37,215 nucleotides of DNA from Planctomycetota bacterium. GTDB lineage: Bacteria > Planctomycetota > Phycisphaerae > Phycisphaerales > SM1A02. Of the stretch, positions 7,094 to 15,577 are shown one piece after another. A program made the translations under genes and the position numbers. The stretch's first letter is position 1. Each line of letters begins with the position of its first letter. Below the pieces are notes generated by a model, which saw nothing but the letters and a program-made list of their open reading frames with translations, was not told the origin of the DNA and ran no database searches. The DNA is taken from NCBI GenBank assembly GCA_022562915.1, contig JADFOJ010000027.1, forward strand, positions 1 to 37,215. Reading direction: 5' to 3'.

Positions 7094-8397
7094 GAAACCG
7101 TCATGCACGCCTCCCAGCTCTCCAGGGCAGCTGCGATATCCGCGCCGGCAGCCGCGTCTTCGTGCTCCCTGAGATGGGAGTGTGCCTCCTGGAGGTGCTC
7201 GGTGGTCTCGCGAAGCTGACACAGCTCCATCGGACAGATCGAGACCGACCGATCCTCCCGGTCAGTGATCCGCTGCAGCTTCCGGGCGTCCTGGGTCATC
7301 GAGAAGATCGCATCGAGGAGCTTGCGCCGTTCCTTTTGGCGCGCCCGGTCGCCCGCGCTTCGCAGCCGCGCGTACATCTTGTCGAGGTCCTCGACTGTGT
7401 CCTGGAACGACTGGAACGACCTGTGGGCCTGACGCCCCTTCGTCCGGCGGCGCGTCACCAGGCTGCGGATGTTCTTGCTGATATCGATCGGTTCCCTGAT
7501 CTCCAGGATTTCGAAGCAATCCTCGACGGTCCGAGCCATGTAGTCGGCAAGGCCGATGTCGAGCATCTCCTGGGACGTCAGCGTGAGCAGTGAGAACTCG
7601 CCGTCGAGCTTCCGCCACGCCGTCTCGTTGAGCGTTCCCTCGTTCTGGAACCCGCTGGACTCGCGCTCACGCGTGGTCTTCGTCCGCGATTGCCACGTCA
7701 CCGAGCCGCCGCCGTCGAGCCTGGCCACCACTCTGCCGTTTCGGTCCCGCAGAACCCATCCTCTGCTGCTCTGGCTCCCGCCGCTGCTCCTGGAATCCAC
7801 GGTCTCACTTGACGACGCTTGTGTGGTACTCGTCGGGATCGAGAAGCCGAACTCCGGGCTCCACCACAGCTGAAGTTCCTCGATCGTCAGCGCGTCGGCG
7901 AGGTTCCCGTCAAGACCAGCCTGCTGGATGTAGCTGCGGATCGTCGCGGCCTCGGTCTGGAGCCAACGCTCGTCCACAGTGTTGCCGACCCGGGCGTCCA
8001 GGGCGATTCCAACGCCCAGCCGGCAGGTCGGGCTGACGATGACCGTGTCGCACGAGAGAGCGATGGTCGCGGCTGCGCTGCGGGCGTCTTCCACGAAAGC
8101 CACGATGTTCATATCGGCGCGCCACTTGTTGATGACATCGCATATGGCATTGCGCTCGAACGCATATCCGGACGGACTCTTGATCTGCAGGACGACGGTG
8201 GTCGCGCCGGCCTTCCGGGCCGCCTCGATCGCGTGGTCGAGAAACGGTGCGTCGAACGACTTTTCGAATTTCTGGTTCGAGCTCATCAGGTGCCCGACGT
8301 GCCCAATCAGGGGAATCACCGCACCGTCGACGAGAGCCGGCTGAGCCCAGAGGTAGATGGTTGCCGCGACGGTGCTCCAGATGTGCATGCGGTTCAT
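7090..8397 (-). CDS. Exported ClpP-class serine protease, NfeD/SppA-like
   Basis: The 435-residue product starts at ATG 8397, 9 nt after an AAAGGAG ribosome-binding site. It has a signal peptide (MNRMHIWSTVAATIYLWAQPAL) and then a ClpP/crotonase-fold domain like the N-terminal half of NfeD: VIPLIGHVGHL, TTVVLQIKSPSGY (oxyanion strand), and the nucleophile motif ARSAAATIAL with Ser107. After about residue 200 comes a Ser/Thr-rich linker, then a region with VLRDRNGRVVARLDG, and finally a charged, probably coiled-coil tail of some 130 residues (LDKMYARLRSAGDRARQKERR). The NfeD membrane segment and OB domain are missing. The catalytic Lys cannot be placed with certainty. It ends at a TAG provided by the MITE. 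Confidence 0.75.
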   Translation of the reverse strand: MNRMHIWSTVAATIYLWAQPALVDGAVIPLIGHVGHLMSSNQKFEKSFDAPFLDHAIEAARKAGATTVVLQIKSPSGYAFERNAICDVINKWRADMNIVAFVEDARSAAATIALSCDTVIVSPTCRLGVGIALDARVGNTVDERWLQTEAATIRSYIQQAGLDGNLADALTIEELQLWWSPEFGFSIPTSTTQASSSETVDSRSSGGSQSSRGWVLRDRNGRVVARLDGGGSVTWQSRTKTTRERESSGFQNEGTLNETAWRKLDGEFSLLTLTSQEMLDIGLADYMARTVEDCFEILEIREPIDISKNIRSLVTRRRTKGRQAHRSFQSFQDTVEDLDKMYARLRSAGDRARQKERRKLLDAIFSMTQDARKLQRITDREDRSVSICPMELCQLRETTEHLQEAHSHLREHEDAAAGADIAAALESWEACMTVS

Positions 8398-8929
8398 TGT
8401 GGTTGCTCCTTTGGCGGAATGAGATCGATGCCGAGCCGGCATCGACACCCGATTCCACGTCGTTGGCGGGCGCCCCGCCGGTGGCCACCTGCACTTCGGC
8501 AATGTGCCGCGCACTGGTGTGTCTCTCGTTTCATTGCGCCCTCGACCTGCCACCCCGGTCCAACTGCATTGTCGCAGCAGAATCCAGCTGCGCCTACCCC
8601 CGACCTGTGCCGGGATGTCCCGGGAGGGTATCAGGGCGGCGAACCCCACGTGCCCTCCCGCCCCACGGGGCCCTGGCGCCCCTCTGAGTCACGACGCGAC
8701 GGTGACGTCGGCACGGTCCAGACCCAGCTGCGCGGCGACCTCCCGGCTTCACGGCGGATCATCGGTTCGCACGGTCGAGCGAGCAAGGCGAGCTCGCCCG
8801 TGCCACCGCCCAGGGCCTGGAGAGCCTGGCATTTTCGTCTTGTGCGAGCGTCCCGGCGAGGTACTCTAAGTCATCGCATGGGATCGCCAGGCGCCACGGC
8901 GGGGCCTCATCGGTCGCAGGAGAAAGACC
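8398..8929. other. Divergent intergenic region, no gene seen
   Basis: About 530 bp between the divergently transcribed protease (minus) and the dockerin-like secreted protein (plus). Open frames on both strands are antisense extensions of these genes or low-complexity Pro/Arg frames without domains. Promoters for both genes should be here, but no clear -35/-10 pair could be assigned. A GGAG ribosome-binding site lies just before 8930. Confidence 0.5.
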
Positions 8930-10969
8930 ATGCCGTCGAAGGGACGATTCACGATTGTTGCGGTCACCGCGAGTGCCCTTGCGGGCGCTGTTGCACTGTC
9001 CGCAGGGCTCCTGCACGGCACAGCCCAGGCGGCGGCCGTCGCCGGACCCTGCGGCGGACCGACCAGCGGCGACTGCTGCTTCGCCAACGGCACGCCCGGT
9101 TGTAATGATACGGACTGCTGCACTCTCATCTGCGGTATCGACCCGTTCTGCTGCAGTAATACGTGGGACGGCATCTGCGCCGACCAGGCGTGCGGCATCG
9201 GCGGTCTGTGCTTCCCGCCCGAACCGGTCGTCGACTTCCTGGCCACGTCGGCGACGCCGGCGCCCAACCAGGTTCAGTTCGGCGCAGCGGACATACCCGC
9301 GATTCCCGCCGACTTCTTCGGCCCGGGATCGGATCCGTTCGACGGGATCGTGCCGTTCATGGGTGTTCCCCTCGATCCGGGCGTCACCGAGGACGCCAGC
9401 GTCGCGATGCAGCGGGCGAACGACCCGGTCTTCCCGTTCGAACCGCAGGGAACATCAGGCACCGTCCCGGTCGAGATGGTGGAAATGAATCTTCGATCCA
9501 TTGACCCGGTCACGGTCACGTTCAACGGCGGGCAGTCCCCCGAACTGTGGTCCATGGAGGTCACCCTGTCCGATCAGCCGACACCGCCCGGGCAGTTGAC
9601 GGCACTCAAGACACACCCCAACGGCGGGACCTTCGACGCGGACTTCTTCGTTCACCCCGTGTTCACGTTCGTCAAGACGGACGATCCGGACCAGGTGCGG
9701 GTCATCGACACCGTGGACTTCGGTATCCCGCCGATGCACCTGTTCATTTCCGGCGGCAACTTCGTTCACTTCGTGAACCCGCTGCTGGAGATCGTCCTTC
9801 CGAAGCTCTCACAGTGGGCGCCGGGCATCCTGGAGATCGTGCCGGGCGATCCGAACTCGCAGGTGCCGACCGGTTTCACGGCAAGCAGCGATGGGGGCGG
9901 GGTCCAGCACACCGTCGAGCCGGCGTCCACCAAGGACGGCCGCTGCGAGCTGGTCTCAAAGACCATCCCCGCCAACCAGACCGCGTGCACGACATCGACC
10001 AACGGCGACGGTACGAAGAATGTTCGCGTCTCTTTCGGGATGAACGCGAGCTTCAGGGACAACTGTTCCTGCTGTGAGTACCGCCAGAACGTCAAGGGTG
10101 AGTTCAAGTACAAGGGCAAGAAAGTTCCCCACCAGATGAACCCCGGGGTTTTCCTGCAGAAGGACACCTTCAACGAAGACGGCTTCGGCGTTCCGACTCC
10201 CGCCGGATCGAATGCGAACTACGGCCGCCGCGGAGACGCGCAGAATCCTGCGCACGATCGATACCTCAATCCGGCCGTCCGCGGCGCCGGCTGCACCTAT
10301 GCCGGCACCGATGCCCCCGGCATGAGCAACATGCAGCCGGGAGCGGCCTACTCCTTTAATCTCGCCTTCGAGGGAACCATCATCGACAGCTGCAACGGAA
10401 CCACGCTGCAGACCAACACGTGGACCGTGAACTGCGCCGGCACGGCGTTCGGCCCGCCCGCCGACCCGTTGATAGAAGTTCTGACGGAAACGATCATCAA
10501 TGGCACGGGTGCGGTCCTGGGAGTCTACCTGTACCCCGGCGACGTCCTGACGGTGGTCGGCTCCTTCGTCAACGGCGTCGGCGAGGAGCCACCCATCGAT
10601 TCCGCCGGTGTCGACATCACCATCGGCGGCCTCGACCTGTTCGAGGGTCCCGATTCCGGACCGCTGCCGGAGACCCGGCCGGGCGGCTCGATGGCACACG
10701 CGGTCTTCAACTTCGACTTCCCGCCCGGTTCACCGCCGGACCTGCTGGTGAGCTTCACCTTCGGGCCGGAGACACAGTTGATCGCCGTGACACTGCCGGC
10801 GGTATGCCCATGGGACTGCGGCGGCGATATCAACGGCGACGTCGGCATCGTCGACTTCCTCGCGCTGCTGGGCCAGTGGGGCGGTCCGGGCACGTGCGAC
10901 TTCGACGGCGGAGGAGTCGGTATCGTCGACTTCCTCGACCTGCTCGGGCACTGGGGGCCGTGCCCGTAG
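8930..10969 (+). CDS. Large secreted protein with Cys-rich N-domain and dockerin-like C-terminus
   Basis: A 679-residue exported protein. A signal peptide occupies residues 1-35 (TASALAGAVALSAGLLHGTAQA). Residues 38-95 form a compact Cys-rich domain (GDCCFANGTPGCND, CCTLICGIDPFCC, WDGICADQAC), a type repeatedly found in planctomycete secreted proteins. The long middle part is beta-rich with a second Cys cluster (ASFRDNCSCCEYRQNVKGEF) and no recognised catalytic motif. The last 54 residues are a dockerin-like pair: CPWDCGGDINGDVGIVDFL then CDFDGGGVGIVDFLDLLGHW and GPCP, each with a DxNxD or DxD calcium-loop pattern. The C-terminal pair is probably for cell-surface attachment or sorting. The core function is unknown. 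Confidence 0.8.
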   Translation: MPSKGRFTIVAVTASALAGAVALSAGLLHGTAQAAAVAGPCGGPTSGDCCFANGTPGCNDTDCCTLICGIDPFCCSNTWDGICADQACGIGGLCFPPEPVVDFLATSATPAPNQVQFGAADIPAIPADFFGPGSDPFDGIVPFMGVPLDPGVTEDASVAMQRANDPVFPFEPQGTSGTVPVEMVEMNLRSIDPVTVTFNGGQSPELWSMEVTLSDQPTPPGQLTALKTHPNGGTFDADFFVHPVFTFVKTDDPDQVRVIDTVDFGIPPMHLFISGGNFVHFVNPLLEIVLPKLSQWAPGILEIVPGDPNSQVPTGFTASSDGGGVQHTVEPASTKDGRCELVSKTIPANQTACTTSTNGDGTKNVRVSFGMNASFRDNCSCCEYRQNVKGEFKYKGKKVPHQMNPGVFLQKDTFNEDGFGVPTPAGSNANYGRRGDAQNPAHDRYLNPAVRGAGCTYAGTDAPGMSNMQPGAAYSFNLAFEGTIIDSCNGTTLQTNTWTVNCAGTAFGPPADPLIEVLTETIINGTGAVLGVYLYPGDVLTVVGSFVNGVGEEPPIDSAGVDITIGGLDLFEGPDSGPLPETRPGGSMAHAVFNFDFPPGSPPDLLVSFTFGPETQLIAVTLPAVCPWDCGGDINGDVGIVDFLALLGQWGGPGTCDFDGGGVGIVDFLDLLGHWGPCP

Positions 10970-11056
10970 GTACCAGGAGACGGTGCGCGGCCGGCCTCCC
11001 TTTCTATGATGGTGTATGGTTCCGCCACGCCCGCGCGCGTCACACCGGGAAACACC

Positions 11057-12172
11057 ATGAACGTCAACGGGGAACCGTACCGGACAATCTGGCTCGCCGA
11101 GGATGGCTGGGCGGTCAACGTCATCGACCAGACCAGGCTGCCGCACGAGTTCGCCGTGCTGCGGCTGGCGACCCTCCGGGAGGCCGCGTCGGCGATCACG
11201 ACCATGGTCGTACGCGGGGCGCCGCTCATCGGGGCGACGGCGGCGTACGGCGTCTGCCTGGCAATGCGAGCCGATCCTCGCGACGAGGCGCTCTCGTCGG
11301 CGTGCGCCATGCTGGCGGCGACGCGGCCGACCGCCGTCAACCTTCAATGGGCGCTTTCGGCGATGCGCGACGCGCTGACGGGGTTGCCACCGTCAGCGCG
11401 GGCCGACGCGGCGTACCGGCTGGCCGCCGAGATCTGCGACCAGGACGTCGCCGCGAGCCGCGCCATCGGCGAGCACGGCCTGGCGTTAATCCGGGATCTG
11501 TTCCCGCGGCGGCGCCAGCCGGATTGCGTCAACCTGCTCACCCACTGCAATGCCGGCTGGCTCGCGACCGTGGACTGGGGCACCGCCCTGGCACCGGTGT
11601 ACATGGCCCACGACGAGGGGATCCCCGTGCACGTCTGGGTGGACGAAACGCGCCCGCGCAACCAGGGTGCGGCGCTGACCGCCTGGGAGCTCATGCAGCA
11701 CGGCGTCCCGCACACGGTCATCGTCGACAGCGCCGGGGGTCACCTCATGCAGCAGGGGCTCGTGGACGCGTGCATCACCGGCACCGACCGCACCACCGCC
11801 AGAGGCGACGTCTGCAACAAGATCGGGACCTATCTCAAGGCGCTGGCGGCGCACGACAACGGCGTGCCGTTCTATGTCGCGGTACCGTCGTCGTCGATCG
11901 ACTGGTCGATCGATGGCGAGCCGATGCGGATTCCAATCGAGCAACGGCCCGTCACCGAGGTCTCCCGGGTCACCGGGCGGTCCGACGACGGCGAGATCAT
12001 CTCCGTTCAGGTGACGCCTGACGGGTCGCCGGTGGCCAACCACGCCTTCGACGTCACGCCCGCCCGCCTGGTGACGGCGCTGATCACGGACCGCGGCGTG
12101 TGCGCCGCCGACCGCGACGGGCTCGGTAGTCTCTACCCGGAGCACCGGGCCGGCGCGCCGCTGCCGGCGTGA
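11057..12172 (+). CDS. mtnA: Methylthioribose-1-phosphate isomerase
   Basis: Isomerises 5-methylthioribose-1-phosphate to 5-methylthioribulose-1-phosphate. Homologues also act on 5-deoxyribose-1-phosphate. The 371-residue product has MVVRGAPLIGATAAYG, the catalytic Cys164 in THCNAGWLAT, HVWVDETRPRNQGA, and the catalytic Asp244 in TGTDRTTARGDVCNKIGT. Both residues match the Cys160/Asp240 pair of the family with constant spacing. ATG 11057 (MNVNGEPYRTIWL) is chosen over the frame start at 11006 because the family begins at the YRTIW strand. The stop is 9 bp before the aldolase/dehydrogenase gene, so the two are surely co-transcribed. No methionine-salvage genes such as mtnK, mtnC or mtnD are in view. 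Confidence 0.93.
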   Translation: MNVNGEPYRTIWLAEDGWAVNVIDQTRLPHEFAVLRLATLREAASAITTMVVRGAPLIGATAAYGVCLAMRADPRDEALSSACAMLAATRPTAVNLQWALSAMRDALTGLPPSARADAAYRLAAEICDQDVAASRAIGEHGLALIRDLFPRRRQPDCVNLLTHCNAGWLATVDWGTALAPVYMAHDEGIPVHVWVDETRPRNQGAALTAWELMQHGVPHTVIVDSAGGHLMQQGLVDACITGTDRTTARGDVCNKIGTYLKALAAHDNGVPFYVAVPSSSIDWSIDGEPMRIPIEQRPVTEVSRVTGRSDDGEIISVQVTPDGSPVANHAFDVTPARLVTALITDRGVCAADRDGLGSLYPEHRAGAPLPA

Positions 12173-12181
12173 ACCGCACCG

Positions 12182-14200
12182 ATGCAGAACCGCTACTCGC
12201 AAGCCGACGCAGACGCGACCGTCGCCCGGTACGCAGATCGCGGCGTGAGCCGCGAAGTCGCGCTGCGCGTGTACACGACACGGCTGCTCGGCCGCGAGTC
12301 GCGGCTGGTCCTGCACGGCGGCGGCAACACCTCGGTGAAGACCGTCGTGAAAAACCTGCTCGGTGAACCCGTCAACGTCGTGTGCGTCAAGGGCAGCGGC
12401 TGGGACATGGGCGACATCGAGCCCCAGGGGCTGCCGGCGGTGCGCCTGGAACCGCTCCGCGAGCTGCTGGCGCTGGACACGCTCACCGACGAGGACATGG
12501 TCAACGCCCACCGCACGAACCTGTTGCGCAGCGACGCCCCGACACCGTCCGTGGAGACACTCCTGCACGCATTCCTGCCGCACGCATACGTCGATCACAC
12601 GCACGCCAACGCGGTGCTGTCGAATACGGACCAGCCCGACGGCCTGGCACGATGCCGCGAACTGTACGGAGACCGCGCGATCGTGCTGCCGTACATCATG
12701 CCCGGGTTCACCCTGGCCAAGGCCGCCTGCGAGGCGTACCAGGCACACCCTGACTGCGAGGGCATCATCCTCATCAAACACGGGATCTTCACGTTCGGGT
12801 CCACCGACCGGGAAGCGTACGACCGGATGATCGACCTCGTGTCGCTCGCCGAGGCGGTGCTTGCCCACGCGGGGCGCACGCTGGTTCGTGCACCAACCCC
12901 CCCGGACCTGCCCGATACCGTGGCGACACCGGCCCAAGTCGCGCCGATCCTCCGCGGGCTCACCGGGCGCTTCATTCTCGAGTTCCGCACCGGCGACGAC
13001 ATTCTCGAGTACGTCAACGGCGCCGAGCTGGACCGCTACGGCCGTGCCGGGGTCGTCACGCCCGACCACGTCATTCGCACCAAGCCCCGGCCACTGATCC
13101 TGCCCGCGCCGGGGTCGGACACACTGGCATCGTTCGCCGGGACCGCCCGTCGCGCGATCGACGAGTACGTCAGCCAATACCGTTCGTACTTCGACCGGCA
13201 CAACACCGGCCAGACGCCGCTGGACCCGATGCCGCGCGTCGTGCTCGTCCGGGGGCTGGGCATGTTCACGCTCGGCAACTCGGCTCGCGCCGCGCGTGTC
13301 GCGGCCGACGTGACCGAGGCCGCCATGAACGTCATCACCGGCGCCGAGTCGATCGGCCGCTTCGAGAGCATCACCGAGGCCGAGACGTTCCAGATGGAAT
13401 ACTGGTCGCTGGAGCAGGCCAAGCTCGGCACCGCGGTCGAGCCCGAACTCGCCCGCCACGTCGTGGTCGTCACCGGCGGCGCCGGCACCATCGGCTTCGC
13501 GACCGCGGCCGCGTTCGCGCGGCAGGGGGCCGAGATCGCGTTACTGGACCTGGACGCGGACGGGGTCACCGAACGTGCCGCGGAGCTGGGCTGCCTCGGC
13601 CTGGCGTGCGACGTGACGAATGCGACCGCGGTCGATGCGGCGTTCGACAGCATCTGCACGACATACGGGGGCGTCGACATCGTCGTCTCCAACGCCGGCG
13701 CCGCGTGGCAGGGCACGATCGGCGAGGTGGACGACGACCTGCTGCGCCGAAGCTTCGAGCTGAACTTCTTCGCGCACCAGAACGTCGCCAGGGCCGCGGT
13801 CGCGATCATGCGTGCCCAGTGCTTCGGCGGGACACTGCTGTTCAACGTCTCCAAGCAGGCCGTGCAGCCGGGACCCGGCTTCGGCCCATACGGGCTTCCC
13901 AAGGCAGCCACGATGGCGCTCGTGCGGCAGTACGCGGTGGACTACGGCGCCGACGGCATCCGCGCCAACGGCGTCAACGCCGACCGCGTCCGCAGCGGCA
14001 TGGTCAACGACGAGATGATCCGCTCACGCGCTGCGGCTCGGCAGGTCACCGAGACGGACTACATGGCCGGCAACCTGCTGCACCGCGAGGTGACCGCCGA
14101 GGACGTCGCCGGCGCGTTCGTGGCGCTGGCACTCGCGCCGGCGACGACCGGCGCGATCATGACGGTCGACGGCGGCAACATCGCCGCGGCACTGAGATAG
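12182..14200 (+). CDS. Bifunctional class II aldolase/short-chain dehydrogenase
   Basis: A 672-residue fusion. Residues 30-240 are a class II (zinc) aldolase: HGGGNTSVK phosphate loop, KGSGWDMG, zinc ligands His139 and His141 in DHTHANAV, and His200 in IKHG. Residues 427-672 are a Rossmann short-chain dehydrogenase: TGGAGTIG at 431-438, NAGA, Ser557, and the YxxxK pair Tyr570/Lys574, ending with a typical VDGG segment. The architecture matches RhaD-type rhamnulose-1-phosphate aldolase/lactaldehyde dehydrogenase fusions. Coupled to mtnA, the likelier substrate here is a 5-substituted ribulose-1-phosphate, cleaved to dihydroxyacetone phosphate and an aldehyde which the second domain would oxidise or reduce. 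Substrate assignment is inference. Confidence 0.88.
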   Translation: MQNRYSQADADATVARYADRGVSREVALRVYTTRLLGRESRLVLHGGGNTSVKTVVKNLLGEPVNVVCVKGSGWDMGDIEPQGLPAVRLEPLRELLALDTLTDEDMVNAHRTNLLRSDAPTPSVETLLHAFLPHAYVDHTHANAVLSNTDQPDGLARCRELYGDRAIVLPYIMPGFTLAKAACEAYQAHPDCEGIILIKHGIFTFGSTDREAYDRMIDLVSLAEAVLAHAGRTLVRAPTPPDLPDTVATPAQVAPILRGLTGRFILEFRTGDDILEYVNGAELDRYGRAGVVTPDHVIRTKPRPLILPAPGSDTLASFAGTARRAIDEYVSQYRSYFDRHNTGQTPLDPMPRVVLVRGLGMFTLGNSARAARVAADVTEAAMNVITGAESIGRFESITEAETFQMEYWSLEQAKLGTAVEPELARHVVVVTGGAGTIGFATAAAFARQGAEIALLDLDADGVTERAAELGCLGLACDVTNATAVDAAFDSICTTYGGVDIVVSNAGAAWQGTIGEVDDDLLRRSFELNFFAHQNVARAAVAIMRAQCFGGTLLFNVSKQAVQPGPGFGPYGLPKAATMALVRQYAVDYGADGIRANGVNADRVRSGMVNDEMIRSRAAARQVTETDYMAGNLLHREVTAEDVAGAFVALALAPATTGAIMTVDGGNIAAALR

Positions 14201-14201
14201 T

Positions 14202-14295
14202 GGGTGGCACGGTTGACGGCGTTTCGCCGTCGGCCGTGTCTTCGGACGTCGCTGCACGGCCGAGTCCGCCTGTGGCGGACTCAACCGTGCCACCC
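14202..14295. repeat. Three-armed inverted repeat between convergent genes
   Basis: A perfect 15-bp outer stem (14202-14216 with 14281-14295, beginning GGGTGGCACGGTTGA) encloses three smaller hairpins: 14215-14221/14225-14231 with a TTT loop, 14231-14238/14255-14262, and 14262-14270/14274-14282 with a TGT loop. The small stems share a few bases at their edges with the outer stem, so not all can form fully at once. It fills nearly all the space between the stops of the aldolase gene and the MFS gene. It could be a bidirectional terminator or a REP-like or MITE-like element. The outer-stem motif recurs at 28196 and 31395. Confidence 0.7.
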
Positions 14296-14299
14296 AAGA

Positions 14300-15514
14300 T
14301 CAAGGCAGTCGGGGCCGCGTCGCCACCCACGCCAGGGCCGCGCCCGCTACCGCGTACCCGCAACACCACCACGCGATCGTGTCCATGGACACGCCGGCGT
14401 CGATGAGCCAGCCCATCGTCACCGGGGAACCGGCCGTACTGAACACCATGATCGCCGTGGCCATCGCGCGGATCGCGCCGAGATGACGGACACCGTAGAC
14501 CTCCGCCCACATCGATCCGACGACGGTGCCCCCCAGGCCGGAGGTCACCCCGGCCAGCGCCATGAACGCCGCCGCCACCAGCATATGGCTGCCCGTCGCC
14601 AGCACCACCAGGCTCGCCGCGAGCGGAAGCAGGTAGACCGGCAGCAGGCGCGTCGCGCCCAGCCGGTCCACCAGCGGTCCCGCGAGCAGGCCCGCGGGCA
14701 ACTGCGCCACGGCGAACACCGCGAAGCACCCGGCGAACCACGTGAGGCTCCAGCCCTTGGTGTCCACCAGGTGCACTTGGTGGAAGAACAGACCCGTCAC
14801 GATGAACCCGGGCGCCATGACCCCGGGCAGCAGCAGGTAGAACCGCGGGTCGCGAAGCACCTCGGCGCGCGTCCACTGGCGACCCGCGCCGCCGGACACG
14901 GCATTGCCGGTTGCAAGATGGGCGCGATGCCGTTCGCCATGACCGCGCAGGAGCCACAGTACCAGCGGAATCGCGATGACAAGGAGCACCGCGGCGATCC
15001 CCAGCCACGTCCCCCGCCAGCCGATGCGCTGCATCACGATCACCGCCACGATGGGCAGCACCGCCTCGCCGACCGGAAAGCCGAGGCCCGCGATGCTGAT
15101 GGCCTTGCCACGCGCGTCGTCGAAGTACCGGGCCATGCTGGTCATCGCGGTGTGACTGAGCAGGCCCTGGCCCGTCAGCCGCAGGAGGTAGATGGCGACG
15201 ACCAATACGGCGACACCGGGCGCGATCCCCATCGCGAAGCACGCGACCACGAGACCCGCACACAGCACCGTGCTGAACCGCCGCAGGTCGACCGTATCGA
15301 GCTTCCGGCCCAGCCAGATGATCGTCAGGCCGCTGGCGAGCGTCGCGAGCGAGTAGACGAGCCCGAAGTCGCCGTGCGAAAGGTCGAACGTACCGCGGAT
15401 CTCGTCGCCGAACAGCGAGATGAAGAAGGTCTGCCCGAACGACGAGAAGAACGCCAGGACGAACCCGAAACCGAGGAAACGGCGGTGCGCGGCAAGGAAT
15501 TGAAGATACTTCAC
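14300..15514 (-). CDS. MFS transporter
   Basis: A 404-residue major facilitator superfamily permease with about 12 hydrophobic segments. It starts with FLGFGFVLAFFSSFGQTFFISLF and contains the loop 2-3 motif (IIWLGRKLDTVDLRRF), matching GxxxDRxxRR-type MFS loops. The central loop is basic and Ala/Gly-rich (RGHGERHRAHLATGNA), followed by the second six-helix half. The FFISLFGDEIRGTF opening resembles nitrate/oxalate-type MFS families, but the substrate cannot be told. It is convergent with the aldolase gene and divergent from typA, and might move a product of the sugar salvage unit only by proximity. Stop at 14300. Confidence 0.85.
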   Translation of the reverse strand: MKYLQFLAAHRRFLGFGFVLAFFSSFGQTFFISLFGDEIRGTFDLSHGDFGLVYSLATLASGLTIIWLGRKLDTVDLRRFSTVLCAGLVVACFAMGIAPGVAVLVVAIYLLRLTGQGLLSHTAMTSMARYFDDARGKAISIAGLGFPVGEAVLPIVAVIVMQRIGWRGTWLGIAAVLLVIAIPLVLWLLRGHGERHRAHLATGNAVSGGAGRQWTRAEVLRDPRFYLLLPGVMAPGFIVTGLFFHQVHLVDTKGWSLTWFAGCFAVFAVAQLPAGLLAGPLVDRLGATRLLPVYLLPLAASLVVLATGSHMLVAAAFMALAGVTSGLGGTVVGSMWAEVYGVRHLGAIRAMATAIMVFSTAGSPVTMGWLIDAGVSMDTIAWWCCGYAVAGAALAWVATRPRLP

Positions 15515-15577
15515 CGCGGCAAGCCTAGCGTCCGATTGAATAGACCGGCAAGACAGGTCGGCTATTATCCTCGCTCA

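Noticed and set aside
11486-13459. A 657-codon minus-strand frame
   Set aside because: It is antisense to mtnA and the aldolase/dehydrogenase, both with intact catalytic motifs. The frame is open only because of high GC third positions.
15537-15568. A possible promoter (TTGAAT and TATTAT) before typA
   Set aside because: The spacing of 21 bp is too long, and the putative -10 is only 9-10 nt from the start codon, so it cannot be supported.
14204-15577. A long N-terminal extension of TypA
   Set aside because: The frame is open but antisense to the MFS transporter, has Arg/His/Gln-rich low-complexity text, and TypA homology starts at 15578.
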